NCBI RefSeq assembly: GCF_030010375.1
Contig: NZ_JASCRY010000002.1
Location: 496,001 to 560,000, forward strand
Reading direction: 5' to 3'
Length of the DNA stretch: 64,000 nt
From: Flavobacterium yafengii
Lineage (GTDB): Bacteria; Bacteroidota; Bacteroidia; Flavobacteriales; Flavobacteriaceae
The position numbers and the translations under genes were made by a program. Positions 27,970 through 35,961 of this stretch are shown in pieces; position 1 is the stretch's first letter, and each line of letters starts with the position of its first letter. The notes under the pieces were generated by a model. That model did not search any database, had not been told where the DNA came from, and saw nothing but the letters and a program-made list of their open reading frames with translations.

Positions 27970-30723
27970 ATGAAAAAGTTTTTTTTACATACGACATTCA
28001 TCATTATAACCCTGATTTCAATTTCGGCGCAAGCCCAAAACAAAATCAGCGTAACAAATCTGCAATGCGAAATGCTGAACAATCCGGAAGGAATTGATGT
28101 GGTGCAACCTCGTTTGAGCTGGCAGATAAAGTCGGATGTAAATGATGTAAAACAAACGGCCTATCAAATTATGGTCGCTTCGACTTTGGAAAATTTGAAT
28201 GCCAATAAAGCTGATTTATGGGATACCGGAAAAGTAGTAAGCTACGAATCGGTTAATATTATTTACAACGGAAAAAAGCTGGGAGACCGACAAAATGCGT
28301 TTTGGAAAGTAACCGTTTTTACCAATAAAGGGGAAATTAAATCGGCTACAACTGCACATTTCAGTATTGGGATTTTAACCTATGCCGACTGGAAATCGAC
28401 TCGTTGGATTGGGTATGAAAAATTGTCGAAAGATGACAGCGTTTCCCAGTATTCCAGATTGTCTGCGCGTTATTTGCGAAAAGAAATCAATCTGAAAAAA
28501 CAGGTCAAATCGGCCAAGGTTTATATTATGGGAATGGGCTTGTATGAGCTGTACATCAACGGAAATAAAATTGGCGATCAGGTTTTGGCACCCGTTCCAA
28601 CGGATTACACCAAAAACGTGAAATACAATGTTTTTGATGTGACTTCGCAATTGAAGGAAGGTAAAAATATGCTGGGAACGATTTTAGGAAACGGCCGTTT
28701 TTTTGCGATGCGTCAGGATTACAAACCGTACAAAATAAAATCATTTGGTTTCCCGAAAATGGCTTTGCAGTTGTTTGTGGAATATTCGGATGGAAGCAAA
28801 GACATAATCCGAACCGACGACACCTGGAAACTAACCACTGACGGCCCCATTTTGTCCAACAACGAATACGACGGCGAAGAATACGATGCCCGCAAGGAAA
28901 TGAAAAATTGGAACACGACCAATTTTGACGATAAAACTTGGGTAAATGCCAGATATGTTCAGGAACCGGGCGGTTTTTATGAATCGCAAATGTCGCCGAA
29001 TATGAAAATAATGGGCGAGGTAAAACCAATTTCGATTAAAGCGACTCCAAAAGGAACTTATATTTTGGATATGGGTCAAAATATGGTGGGCTGGCTGCAA
29101 CTGAAAGTAAAAGGAAAAAGTGGCGACAAAATCACGATGAAATTTGCCGAGTCTTTACAGGCTGATGGTTCGTTGTACATTGCCAATTTGCGCGATGCAA
29201 AAACTACTGATGTTTATACGTTGAAAGACGAAGGTGAAGAAATTTGGGAGCCGCATTTTATATTTCACGGTTTCCGATTTGTAGAAATTTCGGGTTATAC
29301 GACCAAACCAACATTGAGTAATTTTATTGGAAAAGTAGTTTATGACGATATCAAAACAACTGGAACTTTTGAATCTTCGGATGCGACGATGAACCAGATT
29401 TTCAAAAATGCCTGGTGGGGAATCAGCGGAAATTACAAAGGAATGCCTATCGATTGTCCGCAACGAAACGAGCGTCAGCCTTGGTTGGGAGACAGGACAA
29501 CGGGAGCTTATGGCGAAAGTTTCCTATTTGATAACCAGACTTTATATGCCAAATGGCTGGATGATATTAAATATTCTCAAACACAAGATGGAGGATTACC
29601 CGATGTAGCTCCCGCATTTTGGCGTTATTACGGCGATAATGTGACTTGGCCGGGAACGTATATTACGGTTGCCGATATGCTGTACCAACAATTTGCCGAC
29701 AAGGAAGTGATTAAAAAACAATATCCGTCTATGAGAAAATGGATGGTGTATATGGAGGAAAATTATTTGGTAAACGATTTAATGGACAAGGACAAATATG
29801 GCGATTGGTGCGTTCCACCGGAATCATTAGAGTTGATTCGTTCCAAAGATCCTTCCCGTTTAACGGATGGACAATTGCTGTCGAGTGCTTTTTATTATCA
29901 GTTGTTGGGTATAATGAAAAAGTTTGCCAAAATTGCAAACGCTGATGCCGATATTGCGCATTATGATGATTTGACTGTGAGAATCAAAAAAGCATTCAAT
30001 ACAAAATATTTGAATGTTGCAACTAACAGCTACGCCAATAATACCGTGACAGCAAATGTGTTGCCTTTGGCTTTTGGGATGGTTCCTGAAAATTTAATAG
30101 ACAAGGTATTCCAAAATATGGTTCACGAAGTTGAGGTGACTAAAAAAGGACATATTAGCACAGGCGTAATCGGGACACAATTTTTGATGCGAACCCTGAC
30201 CAACTTTGGAAGAGGAGATTTGGCTTTCAAACTGGCATCCAACAAAACCTATCCGAGTTGGGGTTATATGGTCGAAAACGGAGCAACCACGATTTGGGAA
30301 TTATGGAACGGAAATACTGCAGATCCAACAATGAATTCTCAAAATCACGTGATGCTTTTGGGTGATTTAATGATTTGGTACTACGAAAATATGGCGGGAA
30401 TCAAGAGCAATCCCGAAAATCCGGGTTTCAAACAAATCATTATGAAACCTGATTTCAATGCTGGATTGACTTATGTAAATGCATCTTACGAATCAATTTA
30501 CGGACTGATTAAAAGCGACTGGAAGAAAAACAAAAATACTTTGCAGTGGAAAATTACCATTCCGGCCAATTCATCGGCAGTGGTGTATTTGCCAACAGCC
30601 AATGCATCTTCGGTAACGGTGAACAATCAAAAATTGACTCAATTTTCTACTACTCATAAAACAGAAAATAACAACATCGTTCTGACTTTACAATCCGGTT
30701 CGTATGTTTTGAATGTAAAATAA
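27970..30723 (+). CDS. GH78 alpha-L-rhamnosidase, secreted (second)
   Basis: Releases alpha-L-rhamnose; 917 residues. Sec signal MKKFFLHTTFIIITLISISAQAQ. The domain order is as in the first rhamnosidase: NLQCEMLNNPEGIDVVQPRL (Ig-like), AKVYIMGMGLYELYINGNKI, YILDMGQNMVGWLQLKVKGK, catalytic barrel and C-terminal beta domain. Barrel motifs are IDCPQRNERQPWLGDRTTGA, GYMVENGATTIWELWNGN and SQNHVMLLGDLMIWYYEN. Here the first motif carries Asp in WLGD, the common GH78 form with the acidic residue, unlike the Glu-Glu form at 19277. The two enzymes share only moderate similarity, so they probably act on different rhamnose linkages (backbone versus side chain) rather than being a recent duplicate. Confidence 0.92.
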   Translation: MKKFFLHTTFIIITLISISAQAQNKISVTNLQCEMLNNPEGIDVVQPRLSWQIKSDVNDVKQTAYQIMVASTLENLNANKADLWDTGKVVSYESVNIIYNGKKLGDRQNAFWKVTVFTNKGEIKSATTAHFSIGILTYADWKSTRWIGYEKLSKDDSVSQYSRLSARYLRKEINLKKQVKSAKVYIMGMGLYELYINGNKIGDQVLAPVPTDYTKNVKYNVFDVTSQLKEGKNMLGTILGNGRFFAMRQDYKPYKIKSFGFPKMALQLFVEYSDGSKDIIRTDDTWKLTTDGPILSNNEYDGEEYDARKEMKNWNTTNFDDKTWVNARYVQEPGGFYESQMSPNMKIMGEVKPISIKATPKGTYILDMGQNMVGWLQLKVKGKSGDKITMKFAESLQADGSLYIANLRDAKTTDVYTLKDEGEEIWEPHFIFHGFRFVEISGYTTKPTLSNFIGKVVYDDIKTTGTFESSDATMNQIFKNAWWGISGNYKGMPIDCPQRNERQPWLGDRTTGAYGESFLFDNQTLYAKWLDDIKYSQTQDGGLPDVAPAFWRYYGDNVTWPGTYITVADMLYQQFADKEVIKKQYPSMRKWMVYMEENYLVNDLMDKDKYGDWCVPPESLELIRSKDPSRLTDGQLLSSAFYYQLLGIMKKFAKIANADADIAHYDDLTVRIKKAFNTKYLNVATNSYANNTVTANVLPLAFGMVPENLIDKVFQNMVHEVEVTKKGHISTGVIGTQFLMRTLTNFGRGDLAFKLASNKTYPSWGYMVENGATTIWELWNGNTADPTMNSQNHVMLLGDLMIWYYENMAGIKSNPENPGFKQIIMKPDFNAGLTYVNASYESIYGLIKSDWKKNKNTLQWKITIPANSSAVVYLPTANASSVTVNNQKLTQFSTTHKTENNNIVLTLQSGSYVLNVK

Positions 30724-30800
30724 AAACACTTTTTCCTTAATTCAGGATGGTACAGGTTGCAAAATCATTTATTTAGTGTTATTTTTACACTTAATAAATT

Positions 30801-30830
30801 TTTGCATTTTGATATTTGCATAATACATTG
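30801..30830 (+). promoter_or_regulatory. Possible promoter before lipoprotein propeller gene
   Basis: TTTG (30801-30804), 19 nt, then TACATTG (30824-30830) is one T short of the Bacteroidota TAnnTTTG element. A small AGTGT/ACACT hairpin lies just upstream. It would let 30865 onward be transcribed on its own. Confidence 0.35.
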
Positions 30831-30864
30831 GAAATAAACATCATAATATTTTAAAGAACAAATA

Positions 30865-32013
30865 ATGAAACTCAAACAAATAACTGTTGCCTTTTTTGGA
30901 CTGCTTCTTTTGGGAGGTTGTAAATCAGCTTTGGAAAAAAAGACTTGGAAAGAAGGAATTTTGGTAGATGAATTCATATACGATAAAGCGCCTTATCCTT
31001 CCTGCCACGCTGTAACAATTGTGGAAGCAACCAACGGAGATTTAGTGTCGTCCTGGTTTGGAGGAACGCACGAAAGACATCCTGATGTTTGTATTTATGT
31101 AAGCATCAAACCTAAAGGAAGCGACAAATGGAGCGAAGGTGTGAAAGTGGCTGACGGTGTAATGAAAGAAGGGCCAAGATTGCCAACCTGGAATCCTGTT
31201 TTGTACCAAATTCCCGGTGGCGATTTGATGTTGTTTTATAAAATTGGACCAAAACCATCGGAGTGGTGGGGTGTAATCAGAACTTCGTCTGATGGTGGAA
31301 AAACCTGGTCAGAAGCTAAAAATATGCCTAATAAAAATTTCTTGGGACCAATCAAAAACAAACCTGTTTTATTGAGTAACGGTACACTTTTGTGTCCGTC
31401 AAGTATTGAAGGTGACGGATGGCGTTTGCGTATGGAAACCAGTCCAGATTTCGGTAAAACCTGGGTTATGGGTGATACCTTGTCGAGAGGGAAAAATAAA
31501 ATAAATGCGATTCAGCCAAGCATTCTTTTTCATAAAGATGGAAGTATTCAGGCTATTGGCAGAACCAGAAACAGGGCTATTTTTAGTACTTTTTCTAAAG
31601 ATAACGGAAAAACGTGGTCGGATATAGAGTTAATTGGTTTGCCAAATAACAATTCAGGAACGGATGCGGTAACGCTTAAAAACGGAAAACATCTGTTGGT
31701 TTACAATCACGTTTTGCCTCCTGGTGATTTGGCAAAAGGTCCAAGAACGCCGTTGAATGTTTCTATTTCTGATGATGGAATTCATTGGAATGCAGCATTG
31801 GTTTTGGAAGATTCCAAAATAAGCCAGTATTCGTATCCATCGATGATTCAGAGTTCAGACGGAATGGTGCATATCGTTTACACTTGGAGAAGAGAAAAAC
31901 TGAAATACGTAAAAATTGACCCTAGAAAATTAGTGGCTCTTCCAATCAAAAACGGAATCTGGCCTGGTGACGAAAATAAAGTGGTGACCACCGTTAAAGC
32001 GGAAGAAGAATAA
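30865..32013 (+). CDS. Sialidase-like (BNR) propeller lipoprotein
   Basis: Exported lipoprotein (MKLKQITVAFFGLLLLGGC, then KSA) of 382 residues. It is a six-bladed propeller of the predicted-neuraminidase type (COG4692-like, from memory): AVTIVEATNGDLVSSWFGGT, HERHPDVCIYVSIKPKG, Asp boxes TSSDGGKTWSEA, SPDFGKTWVMGD and SKDNGKTWSD, and QYSYPSMIQSSDGMVHIVYT. It lacks the Arg triad and Tyr/Glu arrangement I would expect from true sialidases, although this was judged by eye. In pectin loci such proteins may act on uronic or rhamnosyl linkages. It is followed by the TIM-barrel lipoprotein with only 22 bp between. Confidence 0.7.
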   Translation: MKLKQITVAFFGLLLLGGCKSALEKKTWKEGILVDEFIYDKAPYPSCHAVTIVEATNGDLVSSWFGGTHERHPDVCIYVSIKPKGSDKWSEGVKVADGVMKEGPRLPTWNPVLYQIPGGDLMLFYKIGPKPSEWWGVIRTSSDGGKTWSEAKNMPNKNFLGPIKNKPVLLSNGTLLCPSSIEGDGWRLRMETSPDFGKTWVMGDTLSRGKNKINAIQPSILFHKDGSIQAIGRTRNRAIFSTFSKDNGKTWSDIELIGLPNNNSGTDAVTLKNGKHLLVYNHVLPPGDLAKGPRTPLNVSISDDGIHWNAALVLEDSKISQYSYPSMIQSSDGMVHIVYTWRREKLKYVKIDPRKLVALPIKNGIWPGDENKVVTTVKAEEE

Positions 32014-32035
32014 GATGGATAGCGGAAAAAATAAT

Positions 32036-32947
32036 ATGAAGAATAGTAATTTCAAGAGGAATCTCATCAAAATTACGGCTATACTTTTTACGGCCGTTAT
32101 TGCTGGGTTGTTCAATAGTTGCGCTACTTCCCATTTATCAAATAAGAACGAGCGTTACAAAATTGCGGTTTGCGACTGGATGATTCTAAAAAGACAAAAA
32201 CTGGGTTCTTTTGCTTTGGCCAGCGAAATAAAGGCTGACGGAATCGAACTCGATATGGGCGGTTTAGGCAACAGACTTACATTCGACAGTAAGCTAGGCG
32301 ACCCGATCGAAAGACAAAAATTTCTGGATAAATCCAAAGAATTAAATGTCGGTATCAGTTCCATTGCGATGTCTGGTTTCTATGCACAGTCTTTTGCCAA
32401 AAGAGAATCGATAACTTTGATGATTGAAGATTGCATCAAGGCAATGAAAAATATGAATGTGAAAGTGGCTTATTTGCCTTTGGGTACAGAAAGCGATTTG
32501 AATAAAAAGCCAGAATTGCGTCCGATACTTATCGAAAGATTAAAATGGGCAGGAAAACAAGTCGGTAAAATAGGCGGTGTCATTGCTATTGAAACTTCAT
32601 TGAACGCTACCGAAGAGAAAGAATTATTGGAAGAAATAGGTTCTAAATACATCAAAAGCTCTTTCAATTTTGCCAATGCGGTAGATAACGGAAGAGACAT
32701 TGCTACCGAATTGAAGATTTTAGGCAAAAAACATTTGGCACAAATTCACGCTTCGACTACTGATAAAGTTTGGTTGGAAAATGATAAAGCGGTAGATATG
32801 CCAAAAATCAAGAAAACGCTGGACGATATGAACTGGAGTGGTTGGTTGATTATAGAGCGTTCCAGAGATGTAACTCAGGTACACAATGTAAAGGCAAATT
32901 ACGGTGCAAACGTGGCTTACCTAAAACGTATTTTTCAGAATAAATAA
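32036..32947 (+). CDS. Exported sugar-phosphate-isomerase-like TIM-barrel lipoprotein
   Basis: A xylose-isomerase-like (AP-endonuclease 2) TIM barrel carried on a lipoprotein signal: MKNSNFKRNLIKITAILFTA then VIAGLFNSCATS. The ATG at 32036 is preferred over 32015 because the shorter N-region is normal for a lipoprotein. Barrel motifs: YKIAVCDWMILKRQK, LASEIKADGIELDMGGLGN, LNVGISSIAMSGFYAQSFA, VAYLPLGTE, VIAIETSLNATEEKELLEEI, IKSSFNFANAVDNG, LAQIHASTTD and NWSGWLIIERS. Metal-ligand Glu, Asp and His residues expected of this fold are visible in these motifs. Such enzymes normally act in the cytoplasm, so its location outside the inner membrane suggests action on released sugars; the reaction is unknown. 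Confidence 0.75.
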   Translation: MKNSNFKRNLIKITAILFTAVIAGLFNSCATSHLSNKNERYKIAVCDWMILKRQKLGSFALASEIKADGIELDMGGLGNRLTFDSKLGDPIERQKFLDKSKELNVGISSIAMSGFYAQSFAKRESITLMIEDCIKAMKNMNVKVAYLPLGTESDLNKKPELRPILIERLKWAGKQVGKIGGVIAIETSLNATEEKELLEEIGSKYIKSSFNFANAVDNGRDIATELKILGKKHLAQIHASTTDKVWLENDKAVDMPKIKKTLDDMNWSGWLIIERSRDVTQVHNVKANYGANVAYLKRIFQNK

Positions 32948-32964
32948 AATTAATTCCCCCTTTT

Positions 32965-35691
32965 ATGAAGTATTTAAGTCTATTATTTTTAAGTCTTTTT
33001 GTTTCTTATTCATCAGCGCAAAACATCACCATTGTTCGTGATTCGAAAGCGGCTAGAGCACAGTTTGGTGCCGAAAAACTATCTGAAATAGCAGCATCCA
33101 AAGGATTAAAAGTAGTTTTTGCAGATAAAGCTCCCAAAAAATCAAAAGACAAGGTAATTGTCATTGGCGAAAAAGGAACCGATTTCTGGAAACAAAACTC
33201 CAGAAATGCTAAAATCGACGACAGCAAACTAACCAAAAAGGAAGGTTTTCAAATTCGTACGCAAAAAAATACAATCTATATTGAAGGGACAGATGCCACT
33301 GGAACTTTGTATGGCGCTATGGAACTGGTTGATCGTATCAAGAGTTCAGGACAAATCCCATCAGAAATTAATATCGAAGACAGTCCAGAAATGGTCTTGA
33401 GAGGTTCCTGTATCGGAGTGCAAAAAACGACCTATCTTCCGGGTAGAGACGTTTATGAATATCCGTACACACCCGAAACTTTTCCTTGGTTTTACGATAA
33501 ACAACTGTGGACGAAGTATCTCGATATGATGGTCGATAACCGACTAAACTCCTTGTATCTGTGGAACGGACATCCTTTTGCCTCTTTGATAAAATTAAAA
33601 GACTATCCGTTTGCGCTTGAAGTGAGCGAGGAAGATTTCAAAAAGAACGAGGAAATCTATAAATACCTTACCGTTGAAGCCAACAAAAGAGGAATCTGGG
33701 TGATTCAAATGTTTTATAATATCATTGTTTCCAAACCTTTTGCGGAGCATTATAATATCAAAACCCAAGACCGTTCACGTCCGATAACTCCAGAAATTGC
33801 CGATTATACCCGAAAATCAATTGCTGCTTTCATAGAAAAATACCCTAATGTTGGATTGTTGGTGTGTTTGGGAGAAGCCATTAATACGATTGAAGATGAT
33901 GTGGAATGGTTTACAAAAACCATCATTCCGGGAGTTCAGGATGGTATGAAAACCTTGGGAAGAACCGATGAACCGCCAATTATTCTTCGTGCGCACGATA
34001 CCGATGCGCCTTTGGTTATGGAAAAATCGCTTCCGTTGTATAAAAACTTGTACACGATGCACAAGTACAATGGCGAGTCATTGACGACTTACACGCCTCG
34101 CGGACCTTGGGGAGAAATTCACAAAAAGTTAAGTTCTTTGAATTCTGTTCATATTTCAAACGTTCATATTTTGGCAAATTTGGAGCCTTTCCGTTACGGA
34201 TCACCAGACTTTATCCAAAAAACAGTTAAGGCAATGCATAATATTCACGGTGCCAATGCGCTGCATTTGTATCCGCAGTCATCCTATTGGGATTGGCCTT
34301 ACACGGCTGATAAAACCGATAAACGATTGTTGGAAATGGATCGTGACTGGATTTGGTACAAGGCTTGGGCAAGATATGCCTGGGAAAGCAAAAGAGATCG
34401 AAATGAGGAAATCCAGTATTGGGACAAGCAATTGGCGGATAAATTCGGAACCGATACCGAAGCCGGAAATAATATTTTGAAAGCCTATGAAGAAGCCGGA
34501 GAAATTGCCCCCAAAACGTTAAGACGTTTCGGAATCACCGAAGGAAATCGTCAGACTTTATTGTTAGGAATGTTCGAAAGTCAGTTGGTTAATCCTGCCA
34601 AATGGCGCGTTTATCCAGGATTCCACGAATCTTGCGGACCTGTAGGCGAATTGCTGTTGGAGTACGCCAAAAAAGAATGGAACAAAGAGCCGCACGTTGG
34701 AGAATTGCCAACACAAATCATTGCCGAAATAACGCAACACGGAAAATTAGCCATTGAAGCCATTGACAAAGCCGAAGCAAAAGTAACCAAAGACAAAGAA
34801 GAATTCCTGCGCCTTAAAAACGATATGCACGCTTACAAAGCCTTTGCCGATTTCTTTTCAGAAAAAGTAAAAGCTGCTATTTTGGTCTTGCGTTACAGCT
34901 ATTCCAACGAAATTTCAGACTTGGATAAAGCCCTTCCGCATCTGGAAAAAAGCATCGTACATTATGAAACTTTGGTCAATTTGACAAAAGACCATTATTT
35001 GTATGCCAATAGTATGCAGACCGCACAACGCCGAATTCCAATTGGAGGAGACGACGGAAACAACAAAACCTGGGCAGAATTATTGCCACATTACGAACGT
35101 GAGTTAGCCAATTTCAAGCGAAATATTGCCCTTTTGAAATCTTCAAAAGACGGCGTAATCGAAAAGGCAGCAAGCAAACCTTGGCAAACAGCCGAAGTAA
35201 CTTGGTTAAGCGAAAATAAAGGAACTTACGCAGTGAAAAACGGAACAAAAGTCTATGGAACTCCCATCTCGGAACTGATAAAAGTAGCCCCTGAATTGCA
35301 AAATCTAAAAGGAATTACTTTCGATGAAACGGCACAAAATGAGAAGGGAACACACCTGAAATTCAAAAATACCAAAGCCGTAAAATTGGTTGTCGGTTAT
35401 TTTAACTCGGATCAAAAAAGATTCTTGTTTCCACCAAGTTTAGAAACTGATGCGGCCGGAAATGCTTACGGTCAAGCCGAAGTAATCTTGGCAAGTGCGA
35501 TGAATCTGAAAGAATTGCCACGAGTAAATATTCACACTTATACCTTTCAACCTGGAGAAAATAAATTGGATTTGGGCAAAGGAAAAGTCTTGATTTTAGG
35601 ATTTATTGATTGCAACCAAACGATTACGCCCCGCGATGTCGGTTATATCGACGAAGGCGAAAAAGGCGCGGTAGATTGGTTGTTCTATTAA
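32965..35691 (+). CDS. Secreted 908-aa hexosaminidase/alpha-glucuronidase-like protein
   Basis: Probably a glycosidase of undefined family. Sec signal MKYLSLLFLSLFVSYSSAQ. Residues 20-140 form the alpha/beta domain found before GH20, GH67 and GH84 catalytic barrels (FGAEKLSEIAASKGLKVVFA, EGFQIRTQKNTIYIEGTDAT, GTLYGAMELVDRIKSSG). A TIM barrel follows: MVLRGSCIGVQKTTYLPGRD, YLDMMVDNRLNSLYLWNGHP, EANKRGIWVIQMFYNIIVS, NVGLLVCLGEAINTIEDDVEW (possible Glu/Asp catalytic pair), IILRAHDTDAPLVM and WDWPYTADKT. The last 400 residues are helical, then a beta domain ends DWLFY. By gross shape it resembles alpha-glucuronidases, and glucuronate in RG-II or glucuronoxylan side chains would fit. No family name is safe. 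Confidence 0.7.
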   Translation: MKYLSLLFLSLFVSYSSAQNITIVRDSKAARAQFGAEKLSEIAASKGLKVVFADKAPKKSKDKVIVIGEKGTDFWKQNSRNAKIDDSKLTKKEGFQIRTQKNTIYIEGTDATGTLYGAMELVDRIKSSGQIPSEINIEDSPEMVLRGSCIGVQKTTYLPGRDVYEYPYTPETFPWFYDKQLWTKYLDMMVDNRLNSLYLWNGHPFASLIKLKDYPFALEVSEEDFKKNEEIYKYLTVEANKRGIWVIQMFYNIIVSKPFAEHYNIKTQDRSRPITPEIADYTRKSIAAFIEKYPNVGLLVCLGEAINTIEDDVEWFTKTIIPGVQDGMKTLGRTDEPPIILRAHDTDAPLVMEKSLPLYKNLYTMHKYNGESLTTYTPRGPWGEIHKKLSSLNSVHISNVHILANLEPFRYGSPDFIQKTVKAMHNIHGANALHLYPQSSYWDWPYTADKTDKRLLEMDRDWIWYKAWARYAWESKRDRNEEIQYWDKQLADKFGTDTEAGNNILKAYEEAGEIAPKTLRRFGITEGNRQTLLLGMFESQLVNPAKWRVYPGFHESCGPVGELLLEYAKKEWNKEPHVGELPTQIIAEITQHGKLAIEAIDKAEAKVTKDKEEFLRLKNDMHAYKAFADFFSEKVKAAILVLRYSYSNEISDLDKALPHLEKSIVHYETLVNLTKDHYLYANSMQTAQRRIPIGGDDGNNKTWAELLPHYERELANFKRNIALLKSSKDGVIEKAASKPWQTAEVTWLSENKGTYAVKNGTKVYGTPISELIKVAPELQNLKGITFDETAQNEKGTHLKFKNTKAVKLVVGYFNSDQKRFLFPPSLETDAAGNAYGQAEVILASAMNLKELPRVNIHTYTFQPGENKLDLGKGKVLILGFIDCNQTITPRDVGYIDEGEKGAVDWLFY

Positions 35692-35700
35692 GATAATTTG

Positions 35701-35820
35701 GGCGTGACCCTCCGTCTCGTCCCAAAAGACGAGACTGCGGGTCGGGCTGTACGTTCCCGCTTTTTTATAGCTGGCAGAAAAAACCAGCTATAAAAAGAGC
35801 TCCACTGCCATCCCTCACGC
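35701..35820 (-). ncRNA. Structured repeat element, copy B
   Basis: Reverse-strand copy of the element at 26045. On the - strand the ends are GCGTGA (35820-35815) and TCACGC (35707-35702), with GATGGCAGTGGA and ACGTACAGCCCGACCC inside. Its first hairpin is TTTTTATAGCTGG paired with CCAGCTATAAAAA, and its second GTCTCGTC paired with GACGAGAC; both differ from copies A and C. It is antisense to the flanking genes, which argues against a leader role. Confidence 0.6.
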
Positions 35821-35839
35821 AAACAAGGAAACAATGGGA

Positions 35840-35868
35840 GTCATTGCGAGGAACGAAGCAATCACATA
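35840..35868. repeat. GTCATTGCGAGGAACGAAGC repeat
   Basis: Single copy of a short motif that I recall as widely dispersed in bacterial genomes. It is related to the arms of the 27792-27874 inverted repeat (both begin GTCATT and end AATCACAT). Confidence 0.55.
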
Positions 35869-35908
35869 GCGAGAGCAGCTAAATTGAGTTAAAAAAAACA
35901 CACCTATC

Positions 35909-35950
35909 CAGTTTCGGCCCCCTCTCCTTTGGAGAGGGTTGGGGTGAGGA
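35909..35950 (+). repeat. CTCTCC/GGAGAG dispersed repeat, copy 2
   Basis: Second copy of the element at 13049-13091, again ending shortly before a start codon (ATG 35962). An apparent longer reading frame for the GH2 gene (from GTG 35929) runs through this repeat and is not real coding sequence. Confidence 0.8.
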
Positions 35951-35961
35951 TAAATAGCAAG

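Noticed and set aside
35929..35961. Earlier GTG start of the large GH2 gene
   Set aside because: The extra residues are translated from a dispersed repeat and would spoil the signal peptide that starts at 35962.
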